Positions 1 through 6,028 of a stretch of DNA of 14,054 bases are shown here, piece by piece (the stretch's first letter is position 1; every line of letters begins with the position of its first letter). The notes under the pieces were generated by a model. The model worked only from the letters and a program-made list of their open reading frames with translations, had not been told where the DNA came from and ran no database searches. Made by a program: the position numbers and the translations under genes. The stretch is from an uncultured Collinsella sp. (GTDB lineage Bacteria; Actinomycetota; Coriobacteriia; Coriobacteriales; Coriobacteriaceae). The stretch is taken from positions 1 through 14,054 of the forward strand of contig UQZC01000019.1 in assembly GCA_900545505.1 (NCBI GenBank). The letters run 5' to 3'.

Positions 1-143
1 GCGATGCCGTGGCAATCAAGGCGGCGGGCGGTATCCATAATTACGAAGAGGCTTGCGCATTCATCGAGGCTGGCGCCAGCGCGTTGGGTGCATCGGCGGG
101 CATCGCGATCGTCGAGGGTGCACCGACGGATGAGCGTCGCTAA
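1..143 (+). CDS. deoC: Deoxyribose-phosphate aldolase, C-terminal fragment
   Basis: Only the last 46 codons are present, read from base 3 to a TAA at 141-143; the gene enters from the left edge. The fragment opens DAVAIKAAGGIHNYEEA and continues with a segment ending GASAGIAIV. This matches the last strands of the DeoC TIM barrel, where the KAAGG-type lysine (codon 18-20 here) is the proton-relay lysine and the GTSAG-like loop binds the substrate phosphate. DeoC cleaves 2-deoxyribose 5-phosphate to glyceraldehyde 3-phosphate and acetaldehyde in nucleoside salvage. The Schiff-base lysine lies outside the window. The ending is intact with no sign of truncation. A related class I aldolase is possible but less likely. 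Confidence 0.85.
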   Translation, partial: DAVAIKAAGGIHNYEEACAFIEAGASALGASAGIAIVEGAPTDERR

Positions 144-217
144 CAGACGTATTTGACCTGAGCGATAAAGCTTCACGACCACACGTCGTTCATGTTCGGG
201 ACAATATGACATTTTTC

Positions 218-230
218 CCGTTGCAAACGG
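218..230. repeat. Short inverted repeat upstream of the first HAD gene
   Basis: CCGTT (218-222) and AACGG (226-230) form a perfect inverted repeat around GCA, about 60 bases before the HAD start at 293. It contains TGCAAACG, which also occurs in the right arm of the large palindrome at 2906-2928. It could be a small regulator site. An 8-base match can easily arise by chance in 14 kb, so the link is weak. I could not find a convincing -35/-10 pair in 144-292. Confidence 0.25.
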
Positions 231-292
231 AGTCGCGGTGGCTGTTCTGTATGATGACTCAGACAAGGTTATTCAATGATAGGGAGGCATAT

Positions 293-1135
293 ATGGCAAT
301 CAAAGCCATCGCGATGGATATCGACGGTACGCTCACCAACGACCAGAAAGTGATTAGCCCGCGTACGCGCGAGAAGCTGCTCGCGGCGCAGGAGTCGGGC
401 ATTAAGCTCATTTTGGCTTCGGGCCGTCCCGCATGGGGGCTACATGCTCTGGCGCAGGAGCTCGACCTTCAAAACCATGACGGTCTGCTAGTCGCCTTTA
501 ATGGCGCGCATGTGGTCGACGCTCAGACCGATGAGGTCCTTTTTGACCAGGCCATGCCGGCTGACGAGCTGCATCGCCTGATTGATCACCTGCGTAATTT
601 TGACGTGATCCCTATGATTTCGCTCGGTCGCGATCTGCACATCGAGGATTCGTACCATTGCATGATCACGCTGCCTGACGGCTCGCAGAAGAATATCGTC
701 AAGTATGAGCGCGATGCCTGCGACCTTAAGATCCGCGAGGTCGAGAGCTTGCATGAGGTCGTGGACACTTATCCCGTGGACAAGCTGCTGACGGCGGGCG
801 ATCCGGCCTACCTGCAGGCACATTACGAGGAAATGTACGCGCCCTTTAAGCAGACGCTTTCGGGCATGTTTACGGCCGACTGGTACTTTGAGTACACGGC
901 GCCCGGTATCGACAAAGCCCGTGCGCTCGAGGGTGCTCTGCCCAAGCTCGGCATCGATGCCAGCGAGGTCGTATCGTTTGGCGACGGCCAGAACGACAAG
1001 TCCATGATCGAGTGGGCTGGTACCGGCGTCGCCATGGGTAACGCTGTCGATGAAGTCAAGGCCGTGGCCCAGATGGTGACCGCCAACAACAATGAAGACG
1101 GTATCGCGGTGGCACTTGACCAGCTACTGGGTTAG
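293..1135 (+). CDS. Cof-type HAD phosphatase (C2-cap)
   Basis: A 280-residue HAD hydrolase with all four motifs. Motif I is MDIDGTLTND with Asp9 and Asp11, motif II is Ser43 in LASGRP, motif III is Lys near 208 in GIDKARAL, and motif IV is GDGQND with Asp near 231 and 235. The roughly 140-residue insert between motifs II and III is the C2-type cap of the Cof/YidA group, and the length is normal for that group. Members dephosphorylate sugar phosphates and other small phosphometabolites in the cytosol; exact substrates are seldom predictable. The start at 293 is chosen because AGGGAGG (281-287) sits just upstream and the protein then begins six residues before motif I. An in-frame ATG at 206 would add 29 unrelated residues. 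A terminator follows at 1158-1184. Confidence 0.9.
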   Translation: MAIKAIAMDIDGTLTNDQKVISPRTREKLLAAQESGIKLILASGRPAWGLHALAQELDLQNHDGLLVAFNGAHVVDAQTDEVLFDQAMPADELHRLIDHLRNFDVIPMISLGRDLHIEDSYHCMITLPDGSQKNIVKYERDACDLKIREVESLHEVVDTYPVDKLLTAGDPAYLQAHYEEMYAPFKQTLSGMFTADWYFEYTAPGIDKARALEGALPKLGIDASEVVSFGDGQNDKSMIEWAGTGVAMGNAVDEVKAVAQMVTANNNEDGIAVALDQLLG

Positions 1136-1157
1136 AATCGCCGATAGTGCATGGTTC

Positions 1158-1184
1158 GGGCGTCCGCTTGCGGGCGCCCTTTTG
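1158..1184 (+). terminator. Intrinsic terminator after the first HAD gene
   Basis: GGGCGTCCG (1158-1166), loop CTTG, then CGGGCGCCC (1171-1179) make a 9-bp GC-rich stem with one G-U pair, followed by TTTTG. It ends the first HAD transcript 22 bases after its stop codon. It also lies across the N-terminus of any longer reading of the next gene, so it argues for the downstream GTG start at 1199. Confidence 0.85.
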
Positions 1185-1187
1185 TTA

Positions 1188-1193
1188 GGGAGG
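1188..1193 (+). promoter_or_regulatory. Ribosome binding site deciding the GTG start at 1199
   Basis: GGGAGG lies five bases before the GTG at 1199-1201. No comparable site precedes the in-frame ATG at 1151, which would also place the coding start upstream of a terminator hairpin. Confidence 0.75.
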
Positions 1194-1198
1194 GTGCC

Positions 1199-1858
1199 GT
1201 GTCCGCATTTCCGTTCGACGCCGTTATCTTTGACATGGATGGCGTCATCGTCGATACCGAGTATTACTACCTGGGCGAGACCGCAGCTTTTGCCAAGGAG
1301 CTTGGGTTGAACCTGACTCAAGAGGAGTTGAATGGGCAGGTCGGTACCTCGCATCAGTTCTTCCTGCATATGTTGGTCGATTGGTTTGAGCGCGCCGGTA
1401 AGGGGCATTTCACTGGCGAGGAAGCGTTGGCCCGTTGGGACGATTGGGCGCATAAGCGTCCGCGCGACTATCAGGCTTTGATCAACCCGGGCGCCGTGGA
1501 TACGATTCGAGAGCTGCCGCGCCGCGGCGTTCGCGTTGCGCTTGCCAGCTCGTCTCCCATGGATAGCATCGAGGAAGTGCTCAACGCATGCGGGCTGTCG
1601 GATGCCTTTGAGTATGTGGTGAGCGGCGAGCAGTTTAAGGAGAGCAAGCCCGAGCCCGACATCTACTTGCATGCGCTGGATCTGCTGGGGCTGCCCGCGA
1701 ATCGCTGCTGCTGCGTTGAGGATTCGGTGCCCGGCATCACCGCTGGCAAGCGAGCCGGCCTGACAGTCATTGCCAAGCGCGAGGAACGCTTTGGCTTTAG
1801 CCAGGATGCCGCGGACAAGATTATCGACCAGCTGCCGGAGCTGCTCACGCTTTCTTAG
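1199..1858 (+). CDS. HAD phosphatase, beta-phosphoglucomutase-like
   Basis: A 219-residue HAD protein starting with GTG. Motif I is FDMDGVIVDTE with nucleophile Asp12 and acid/base Asp14. A small helical C1 cap follows. Motif II is the ASSSP serine, motif III is the lysine in KESKPEPD, and motif IV is the Glu-Asp pair in CVEDSVPGI. This layout and size fit the phosphoglucomutase/YniC/YcjU branch, which includes beta-phosphoglucomutase and several hexitol or deoxysugar phosphatases. The presence of the second Asp in motif I fits either phosphatase or mutase chemistry, and the substrate cannot be read from sequence. Its transcript is separated from the upstream HAD gene by a terminator only 15 bases before the start, so it may rely on read-through. 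I see no separate promoter. Confidence 0.88.
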   Translation: MSAFPFDAVIFDMDGVIVDTEYYYLGETAAFAKELGLNLTQEELNGQVGTSHQFFLHMLVDWFERAGKGHFTGEEALARWDDWAHKRPRDYQALINPGAVDTIRELPRRGVRVALASSSPMDSIEEVLNACGLSDAFEYVVSGEQFKESKPEPDIYLHALDLLGLPANRCCCVEDSVPGITAGKRAGLTVIAKREERFGFSQDAADKIIDQLPELLTLS

Positions 1859-1860
1859 GA

Positions 1861-1885
1861 GCGCGGTAGTTGCGCGTTTTTCGGG
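1861..1885 (+). terminator. Weak hairpin with T-run after the second HAD gene
   Basis: A short GC stem (GCGCG / TGCGCG region, about 4-5 bp) is followed by TTTTT at 1877-1881, directly after the HAD stop codon. The stem is marginal, so this is a possible rather than a firm terminator. An overlapping 6-bp inverted repeat, TCGGGT (1881-1886) with ACCCGA (1900-1905), lies just beyond. Confidence 0.4.
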
Positions 1886-1909
1886 TCAGATGAGTAAATA
1901 CCCGACATT

Positions 1910-1938
1910 TTGGTGCGGCAGCAAGCATACTTTATGCT
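1910..1938 (+). promoter_or_regulatory. Putative promoter with operator-like palindrome for the GntR gene
   Basis: TTGGTG (1910-1915) and TATGCT (1933-1938) are spaced by exactly 17 bases, a plausible sigma-70 type promoter. The -10 box forms the right arm of a perfect inverted repeat, AGCATA (1924-1929), CTT, TATGCT (1933-1938). A palindrome over the -10 element is a common place for autorepression, so the GntR protein or another regulator may bind here. This is inference from layout. Confidence 0.45.
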
Positions 1939-1941
1939 AAT

Positions 1942-1982
1942 GCGGGCTTAAGAGCTTGTTGAATGCCCTTGAGCCCGCTTTT
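1942..1982 (+). terminator. Terminator-like hairpin in the GntR leader (possible attenuator)
   Basis: GCGGGCTTAAG (1942-1952) pairs with CTTGAGCCCGC (1968-1978) in an 11-bp stem with one G-U pair and a 15-base loop, followed by TTTTGACTT. It could simply end transcripts from the HAD gene. It lies downstream of the proposed promoter at 1910-1938, however, so if that promoter is real the regulator would be expressed through an attenuator. Confidence 0.6.
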
Positions 1983-2008
1983 GACTTAATTGTGCTGGGA
2001 GAGGGTAT

Positions 2009-2752
2009 ATGCCACCGACTGAAGGACTAACTGACGGTAAAGCAGCGATACCGCTGTACCAACAGGTTATCGATATCATTAAAAACGAAATCAATTCCGG
2101 TGCCTACAAGGCGGGCGCGCGGATACCCAACGAATTCGAATTGGCTGAGAACTATAAAGTTGGCCGCGTTACCGTGCGACGCGCTATTGAGGAGCTTGTC
2201 CAGCAGGGCTATCTAACGAAGCGACAGGGGAAAGGCACGTTTGTCAATGCCCCCAAGCTTAAGCGCAAGATTCGCCAGAAGGATGACGTCCAGAGTTTTT
2301 CGGACGCATGCCGCGTTAACGGAATGGAGCCGGGGGCGTGCGTCATTTCGAGAAAGATACTGCCGGCGGATTCCACCGAAGCACAGTTCTTTGGTGTTCC
2401 CGTTGGAACTGACTTGATTTGCGTTGAGCGCGTGCGCACTGCCGATGGAGTCCCTGTCATGCTCGAGAACAACATATATGTTTACGAGGACAACGCCTAT
2501 CTATCAACGGCACCTCTATCTAACCAATCCATTTTTGAGTTCGTGCGCAACCGGACGGGCCGCACGCCCGCGTTTACCGACCCGTGCACGCTCGAGATCG
2601 CGTGCGCGTCGCCCGAGGTCGCTCGACTGTTGGTAGTTCCCGTTGGCGAACCCTTGTTTTATATGGAAGCCTTCTTTTTCGATGAGCAGCGGCGGCCGTT
2701 TATCATCGGTCGTCAGCGGATCGTTGGGTCTCGCTACGTTTTTGACATTTAG
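2009..2752 (+). CDS. GntR/HutC-family transcriptional regulator with UTRA domain
   Basis: A 247-residue regulator. Residues 14-79 form a GntR winged helix-turn-helix: IPLYQQVIDIIKNEI opens it, RIPNEFELAENYKVGRVTVR is the recognition region, and GYLTKRQGKGTFV is the wing. Residues from about 100 to the end form a UTRA effector domain, with the usual FGVPVGTDLICVERVR and late beta-strand segments. Such regulators normally bind a palindrome as dimers and are released by a sugar phosphate or amino-acid-derived ligand. FrlR of the E. coli fructoselysine operon belongs to this family. GGGAGAGGG precedes the ATG. It sits immediately upstream of the catabolic cluster but is cut off from it by the hairpin at 2763-2802, which fits a local regulator with its own transcript. 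The operator at 2906-2928 is its most likely target. The ligand is unknown. Confidence 0.92.
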   Translation: MPPTEGLTDGKAAIPLYQQVIDIIKNEINSGAYKAGARIPNEFELAENYKVGRVTVRRAIEELVQQGYLTKRQGKGTFVNAPKLKRKIRQKDDVQSFSDACRVNGMEPGACVISRKILPADSTEAQFFGVPVGTDLICVERVRTADGVPVMLENNIYVYEDNAYLSTAPLSNQSIFEFVRNRTGRTPAFTDPCTLEIACASPEVARLLVVPVGEPLFYMEAFFFDEQRRPFIIGRQRIVGSRYVFDI

Positions 2753-2762
2753 GACATTGCGA

Positions 2763-2802
2763 ATGGAAACGCCCGGTGGATCATCTCACCGGGCGTTTCC
2801 AT
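2763..2802. terminator. Strong 16-bp hairpin terminator after the GntR gene
   Basis: ATGGAAACGCCCGGTG (2763-2778) and CACCGGGCGTTTCCAT (2787-2802) form a perfect 16-bp stem with an 8-base loop, ten bases after the stop codon. The GC core followed by TTTCC on either strand makes it a probable bidirectional terminator. It insulates the regulator transcript from the cluster promoter at 2863. Confidence 0.8.
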
Positions 2803-2819
2803 ACCGTTCACGGCGCAAA

Positions 2820-2842
2820 CGCAACCGTTCAACCGCGTTGCG
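2820..2842. repeat. Imperfect operator-like repeats upstream of the cluster promoter
   Basis: CGCAAC (2820-2825) and GTTGCG (2837-2842) are inverted around 11 bases, the same 23-base span as the main palindrome. The octamer ACCGTTCA occurs at 2803-2810 and 2824-2831, 21 bases apart. GCAAACG at 2815-2821 matches part of the right arm of the main palindrome at 2920-2926, 105 bases downstream. These could be auxiliary regulator contacts on the same DNA face, but each element is short and may be chance. Confidence 0.3.
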
Positions 2843-2862
2843 GCAATCAGTTTGAAATTATC

Positions 2863-2891
2863 TTGATGAAGGAAAAAGCTGCTGGTAATCT
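2863..2891 (+). promoter_or_regulatory. Promoter of the catabolic cluster (extended -10)
   Basis: TTGATG (2863-2868), a 17-base spacer, and TAATCT (2886-2891) preceded by TGG give a good sigma-70 type promoter with an extended -10. Transcription would start near 2898, leaving a leader of about 70 bases that contains the palindrome at 2906-2928. No other -35/-10 pair of this quality was seen in the cluster. Confidence 0.65.
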
Positions 2892-2905
2892 ATGGGACGT
2901 CATAG

Positions 2906-2928
2906 AACGTTTGCATTGTGCAAACGTT
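2906..2928. promoter_or_regulatory. Perfect 23-bp palindromic operator
   Basis: AACGTTTGCA (2906-2915), TTG, TGCAAACGTT (2919-2928) are perfect inverted arms of 10 bases. The site begins about eight bases after the inferred transcription start, a classic position for a repressor. The adjacent GntR/UTRA protein is the obvious candidate binder. The arms resemble the GCAAAC/GTTTGC words used by some LacI-family proteins, but no LacI-type gene is in view. Confidence 0.75.
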
Positions 2929-2959
2929 GAAGCGAGATGCGATGCAGTCTCGAGTTCTT

Positions 2960-2965
2960 TGGAGG
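2960..2965 (+). promoter_or_regulatory. Ribosome binding site fixing the carrier start at 2971
   Basis: TGGAGG lies five bases before the ATG at 2971. The frame is open further upstream to 2776, but that reading would run through the terminator loop, promoter and operator, and would add a hydrophilic stretch unlike carriers of this family. Confidence 0.8.
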
Positions 2966-2970
2966 TATCT

Positions 2971-4434
2971 ATGTCAGATACGAAGGCGAAGAAGACAAAC
3001 AGACGTTTTAAGTTCAAATTACCGCATGTCTATACGATCATGTTCTTGCTGATCGTTGTCTTTGCGGTCCTGACTTGGATCGTTCCCTCTGGTCAGTATC
3101 AGCGCAAGACGATTTCGACAGCGGCGGGCGGGCGGGAAGGCGCCCCTGCTGGGACCCATGAACAGGTCGATAAGAACTACACCGATTCCGAGACCGGCGA
3201 GACCATCAATCTGGGTCAGGATATCTTCGCGGTCCTGCAAGCGCCCACCAAGGGTATCCAAGAGGCTGCCGACGTCGTTGCGTTCGTCTTATTGATTGGC
3301 GGATCGTTCGCGATCATCACCAAGACCAACGCTTTGAATGCCGGCATGAGCCGTGTGATTAAAAAGCTTAAGAACAAGGACATCCTCATCATTCCCATCA
3401 CGATGACATTGCTGTCCATTTGCGGCACTACGTTTGGTATGTCTGAGGAAGCCCTGCCGTTCTATGCCATCTTCATTCCCATCATGATGGGTATCGGTTA
3501 TGACTCGATGACGGCATTCATCATCTGCTTCCTTGGTCCTAACCTGGGATATTGTGCTTCGACCATCGACCCGTTTAATGTTTTGATCGCCCAAGGCATC
3601 ATTGGCATCGAGGGTAATCCGCAACTGTGGCTGCGCGCCGTTTCTTGGGTCATCTTCACTGCCGTCGGTATCGCATGGGCCATGCGCTACGCCATGCGCG
3701 TCAAGAAAAACCCCGAGTCGTCCATTGTGTACGAGGACGATAAGCTCAAGCGTATTGAGTTTTCCGTGACCGATGCCTCCATCGAGGAAGAGTTCACTAT
3801 CCGTCAGAAGCTCGTGCTTATCGATTTTGCTTGCGGTATGGGCATTATCGTCTGGGGTCTTGTTACCCAGGGCTGGTACATGAATGAGATTTCCGCCGTG
3901 TTCCTTGGCATGGGCTTGCTTGCCGGTATCCTGGGCGGCCTTGACCAGCAGACGATCGCAGAGGAGTTCGTTAAGGGTCTCGCCGACTTTGCGTACGCTG
4001 CCATCGTTATCGGTATCGCTCGCGGTATTCTGGTCATCGCCGAGGGCGGCATGATCATCGACACCATCCTCCAGGCGCTCGCTACCGCGCTCGCCGGTGC
4101 ACCCGCCGCCGTCTACACCACGTTTATGTATATCGTCCTTGGCCTGCTCTCTTTGCTGGTTCCCTCGAGTTCTGGCCTGGCGGCGCTCACCATGCCCGTT
4201 ATGGGCCCCCTGACCGAGCTCATGGGCCTCAATCCCGAGGCGGCCGTCACCGCGCTCCAGTTTGCCAACCAGACCATCAACACCATCAGCCCCGTAGCGG
4301 GCATGACGGTCGCCGGTCTTGCCGTGGCTAGGATTTCGTTTGGCCAATGGTGGAAGACCATTTGGAAGTTCTTCATTTTCATGGTCGTCTTTGGCGTGAT
4401 TGTAACGGCAATCTCTGGCATGCTTCCGGTGTAG
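2971..4434 (+). CDS. YfcC-family inner-membrane carrier
   Basis: A 487-residue polytopic membrane protein of the YfcC/DcuC-like superfamily. The N-terminus has the family signature: a short basic tail, then LPHVYTIMFLLIVVFAVLTW (17-36) and VPSGQYQR (38-45). About 12 hydrophobic segments follow, at roughly 20-38, 100-117, 137-152, 162-178, 180-196, 220-240, 280-300, 305-325, 340-357, 383-400, 404-418 and 468-484. Conserved re-entrant-type loops are FGMSEEALPFY (155-165) and VPSSSGLAALTMPVMG (397-412). Relatives are annotated as C4-dicarboxylate, arginine/ornithine or peptide-like carriers, usually without direct proof. As first gene after the regulated promoter it is probably the importer of the pathway substrate, perhaps a glycated or acylated amino acid. 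That replaces the FrlA-type permease or ABC importer of known fructosamine loci. Substrate assignment is inference. Confidence 0.88.
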   Translation: MSDTKAKKTNRRFKFKLPHVYTIMFLLIVVFAVLTWIVPSGQYQRKTISTAAGGREGAPAGTHEQVDKNYTDSETGETINLGQDIFAVLQAPTKGIQEAADVVAFVLLIGGSFAIITKTNALNAGMSRVIKKLKNKDILIIPITMTLLSICGTTFGMSEEALPFYAIFIPIMMGIGYDSMTAFIICFLGPNLGYCASTIDPFNVLIAQGIIGIEGNPQLWLRAVSWVIFTAVGIAWAMRYAMRVKKNPESSIVYEDDKLKRIEFSVTDASIEEEFTIRQKLVLIDFACGMGIIVWGLVTQGWYMNEISAVFLGMGLLAGILGGLDQQTIAEEFVKGLADFAYAAIVIGIARGILVIAEGGMIIDTILQALATALAGAPAAVYTTFMYIVLGLLSLLVPSSSGLAALTMPVMGPLTELMGLNPEAAVTALQFANQTINTISPVAGMTVAGLAVARISFGQWWKTIWKFFIFMVVFGVIVTAISGMLPV

Positions 4435-4443
4435 GTGGTTGTG

Positions 4444-6027
4444 ATGTCTGATCGTTTGACGGTCCTGACGTCTAAGAGCGTCTTTACCGGTACGGGGGAC
4501 CTGCCGTTTGAAGGTTTCGTAGCGGTCCGTGGCAATCGAATTGAGGCTGTCGGCACCAAGTGTGAGGTAGCTTCGTATTTGACCCAGGCGGACGAGGTAG
4601 TTGACCTGGGCGACCGCACCGTCATGCCTGGCCTGATCGATGTACATACCTTCTATACAGGCTGGGCGCTGCGGACGTTGGGGTCTGATCTGTCCGGCAT
4701 CGCTGATGCCAAAGAGGCCGTGTCGCTCTTGCGTGCATGGAAAGAAGATCATCCGGATTGCGCGGCGGCTTTTGGCCACAACCTACCCGAAACGTTGGCA
4801 TCGGATGCCGAGAACGCAAATACAGCAGCTGTGTTTGACGATTGTTTTGGCGATATCCCCGTCGTCTGCTTTACATCGGGTGCGGAGACCTGCGTTCTCA
4901 ATGCTGCCGCCAGTGCGCGATACGGCTTTACACCCCAGGCGTGCTATGCCGAGAAGATCTGGCGCATGATGAGCGATTTCCTCGCGCTGCCCGAGGTGCG
5001 TGCCGGGTATTCGGACTACATGAGCATGCTTAACGAGCGTGGCGTTACCGCCATCAAGGAAATGGCGTTTGATGACTACTACGGCTTTGCCGACGAAATG
5101 GCTCGCCGTGAGGAATCTGGTGAGCTGACGGTTCGCGTCTCTATGATGTCGCAGCCGGTGGGCGCCGGTGCAAATCTGGCATATGCCCGCGAGGCGCGAG
5201 AGCGCTTCCGGGGACCGTTCGTTCGTTTTTCTGGCTTCAACCGTATGACCGATCGCGGCGTATGGGCGGGGCTTGCCGAGATGATAGACCCCTATGAGGA
5301 CTCGGCCGATGCGGGCGCTGCCGGCAAGACGGTCGTCGAGGAGCCAGAGTGGGATCTGATTGAGAACGAGCTGCGTGCAATTGATGCTGACGGCTTCCGA
5401 TATTCCTTGCATTGCCAGGGCGATGGCGCCGTTCGTCGCACCGTGGCGCTCTATGCCTCGCTGCCTCGAGACGAGCATGGACGGATGCTTCGCCGCCATG
5501 CGATTACCGATCTCGAGAACTCTGACCCGACCGACCTTGTCGAGTTTGGCAAGTTAGGTGGAATTTGCGAGGTCTATCCGCAGATTCTGACGCTGGACCG
5601 GCGCGAGGATTGCCTGTCGATGATGCGTCGACAAATTGGCGAGACGCGACTTTTGCACAGCTGGAATCGCCGCGGCATGGAAGATTCCGGATGCACAGTG
5701 TGCTGCGGCACGGATCTGCCGCTGCTGATTCCGAGCCTGGGCGAGTCAATCTACAGCGCGTGCGGCGGATTCTTCGCCGACGGACTGCCCGTGAATGAGG
5801 TCAACACGCTGACGCTTGTCGAGCTCTTGCGCGCTTGGACTGCCGGGGGTGCGTACGATCTGATGCGCGAGGACGAGCTGGGTACGCTTGAGGTTGGCAA
5901 GCTTGCCGATATCTGCGTGCTCGATCGGGATGTGTTCGACCTCGATTATCGCGACGCACGCGATCTTGCGGTTGATATGACGATGTCGGACGGACAAATC
6001 GTGTTCGATCGAAATAAGGAGGCATAA
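4444..6027 (+). CDS. YtcJ-like amidohydrolase (amidohydrolase-3 family) with altered HxH
   Basis: A 527-residue protein of the amidohydrolase superfamily, YtcJ/metal-dependent hydrolase branch. A composite beta-sandwich is formed by residues 1-62 and the C-terminal segment with GTLEVGKLADICVLDRD, which flanks the TIM barrel. The first metal motif reads VMPGLIDVHTFYTGW: His68 is present, but the second histidine of HxH is Phe70. Later ligands look intact: the His in YSLHCQGDGA, the His in RRHAITD and the Asp in CCGTDLP. Family members hydrolyse N-acyl or cyclic amide bonds, so one possible role is deacylation or ring opening of an imported substrate before phosphorylation. AGGTGG (4433-4438) overlaps the carrier's stop codon and sits five bases before this ATG, indicating translational coupling. 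An upstream in-frame GTG at 4435 is less likely. The next gene starts two bases after its stop. Confidence 0.85.
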   Translation: MSDRLTVLTSKSVFTGTGDLPFEGFVAVRGNRIEAVGTKCEVASYLTQADEVVDLGDRTVMPGLIDVHTFYTGWALRTLGSDLSGIADAKEAVSLLRAWKEDHPDCAAAFGHNLPETLASDAENANTAAVFDDCFGDIPVVCFTSGAETCVLNAAASARYGFTPQACYAEKIWRMMSDFLALPEVRAGYSDYMSMLNERGVTAIKEMAFDDYYGFADEMARREESGELTVRVSMMSQPVGAGANLAYAREARERFRGPFVRFSGFNRMTDRGVWAGLAEMIDPYEDSADAGAAGKTVVEEPEWDLIENELRAIDADGFRYSLHCQGDGAVRRTVALYASLPRDEHGRMLRRHAITDLENSDPTDLVEFGKLGGICEVYPQILTLDRREDCLSMMRRQIGETRLLHSWNRRGMEDSGCTVCCGTDLPLLIPSLGESIYSACGGFFADGLPVNEVNTLTLVELLRAWTAGGAYDLMREDELGTLEVGKLADICVLDRDVFDLDYRDARDLAVDMTMSDGQIVFDRNKEA

Positions 6028-6028
6028 G

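Noticed and set aside
206..292. An upstream ATG that would extend the first HAD protein by 29 residues
   Set aside because: The added residues do not resemble the family, and AGGGAGG directly precedes the ATG at 293, six residues before motif I.
1881..1905. TCGGGT/ACCCGA inverted repeat as a separate terminator or operator
   Set aside because: The arms are only six bases with a 13-base spacer and a weak T-run, so chance pairing cannot be excluded.
1981..2011. TTGACT with TATATG as a promoter directly over the GntR start
   Set aside because: The spacer would be 19 bases and the -10 would overlap the start codon, leaving no leader for the well-placed ribosome binding site.
2776..2970. A longer N-terminus for the carrier starting at 2776
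   Set aside because: It would translate through the terminator, promoter and operator, whereas TGGAGG is ideally placed for the ATG at 2971 and the family signature begins shortly after that.
3289..4779. A long open frame of nearly 500 codons on the minus strand opposite the carrier gene
   Set aside because: It is rich in His, Arg, Asp and Gly with no recognisable domain, lies opposite a clear membrane carrier, and is the usual antisense shadow in a GC-rich genome.
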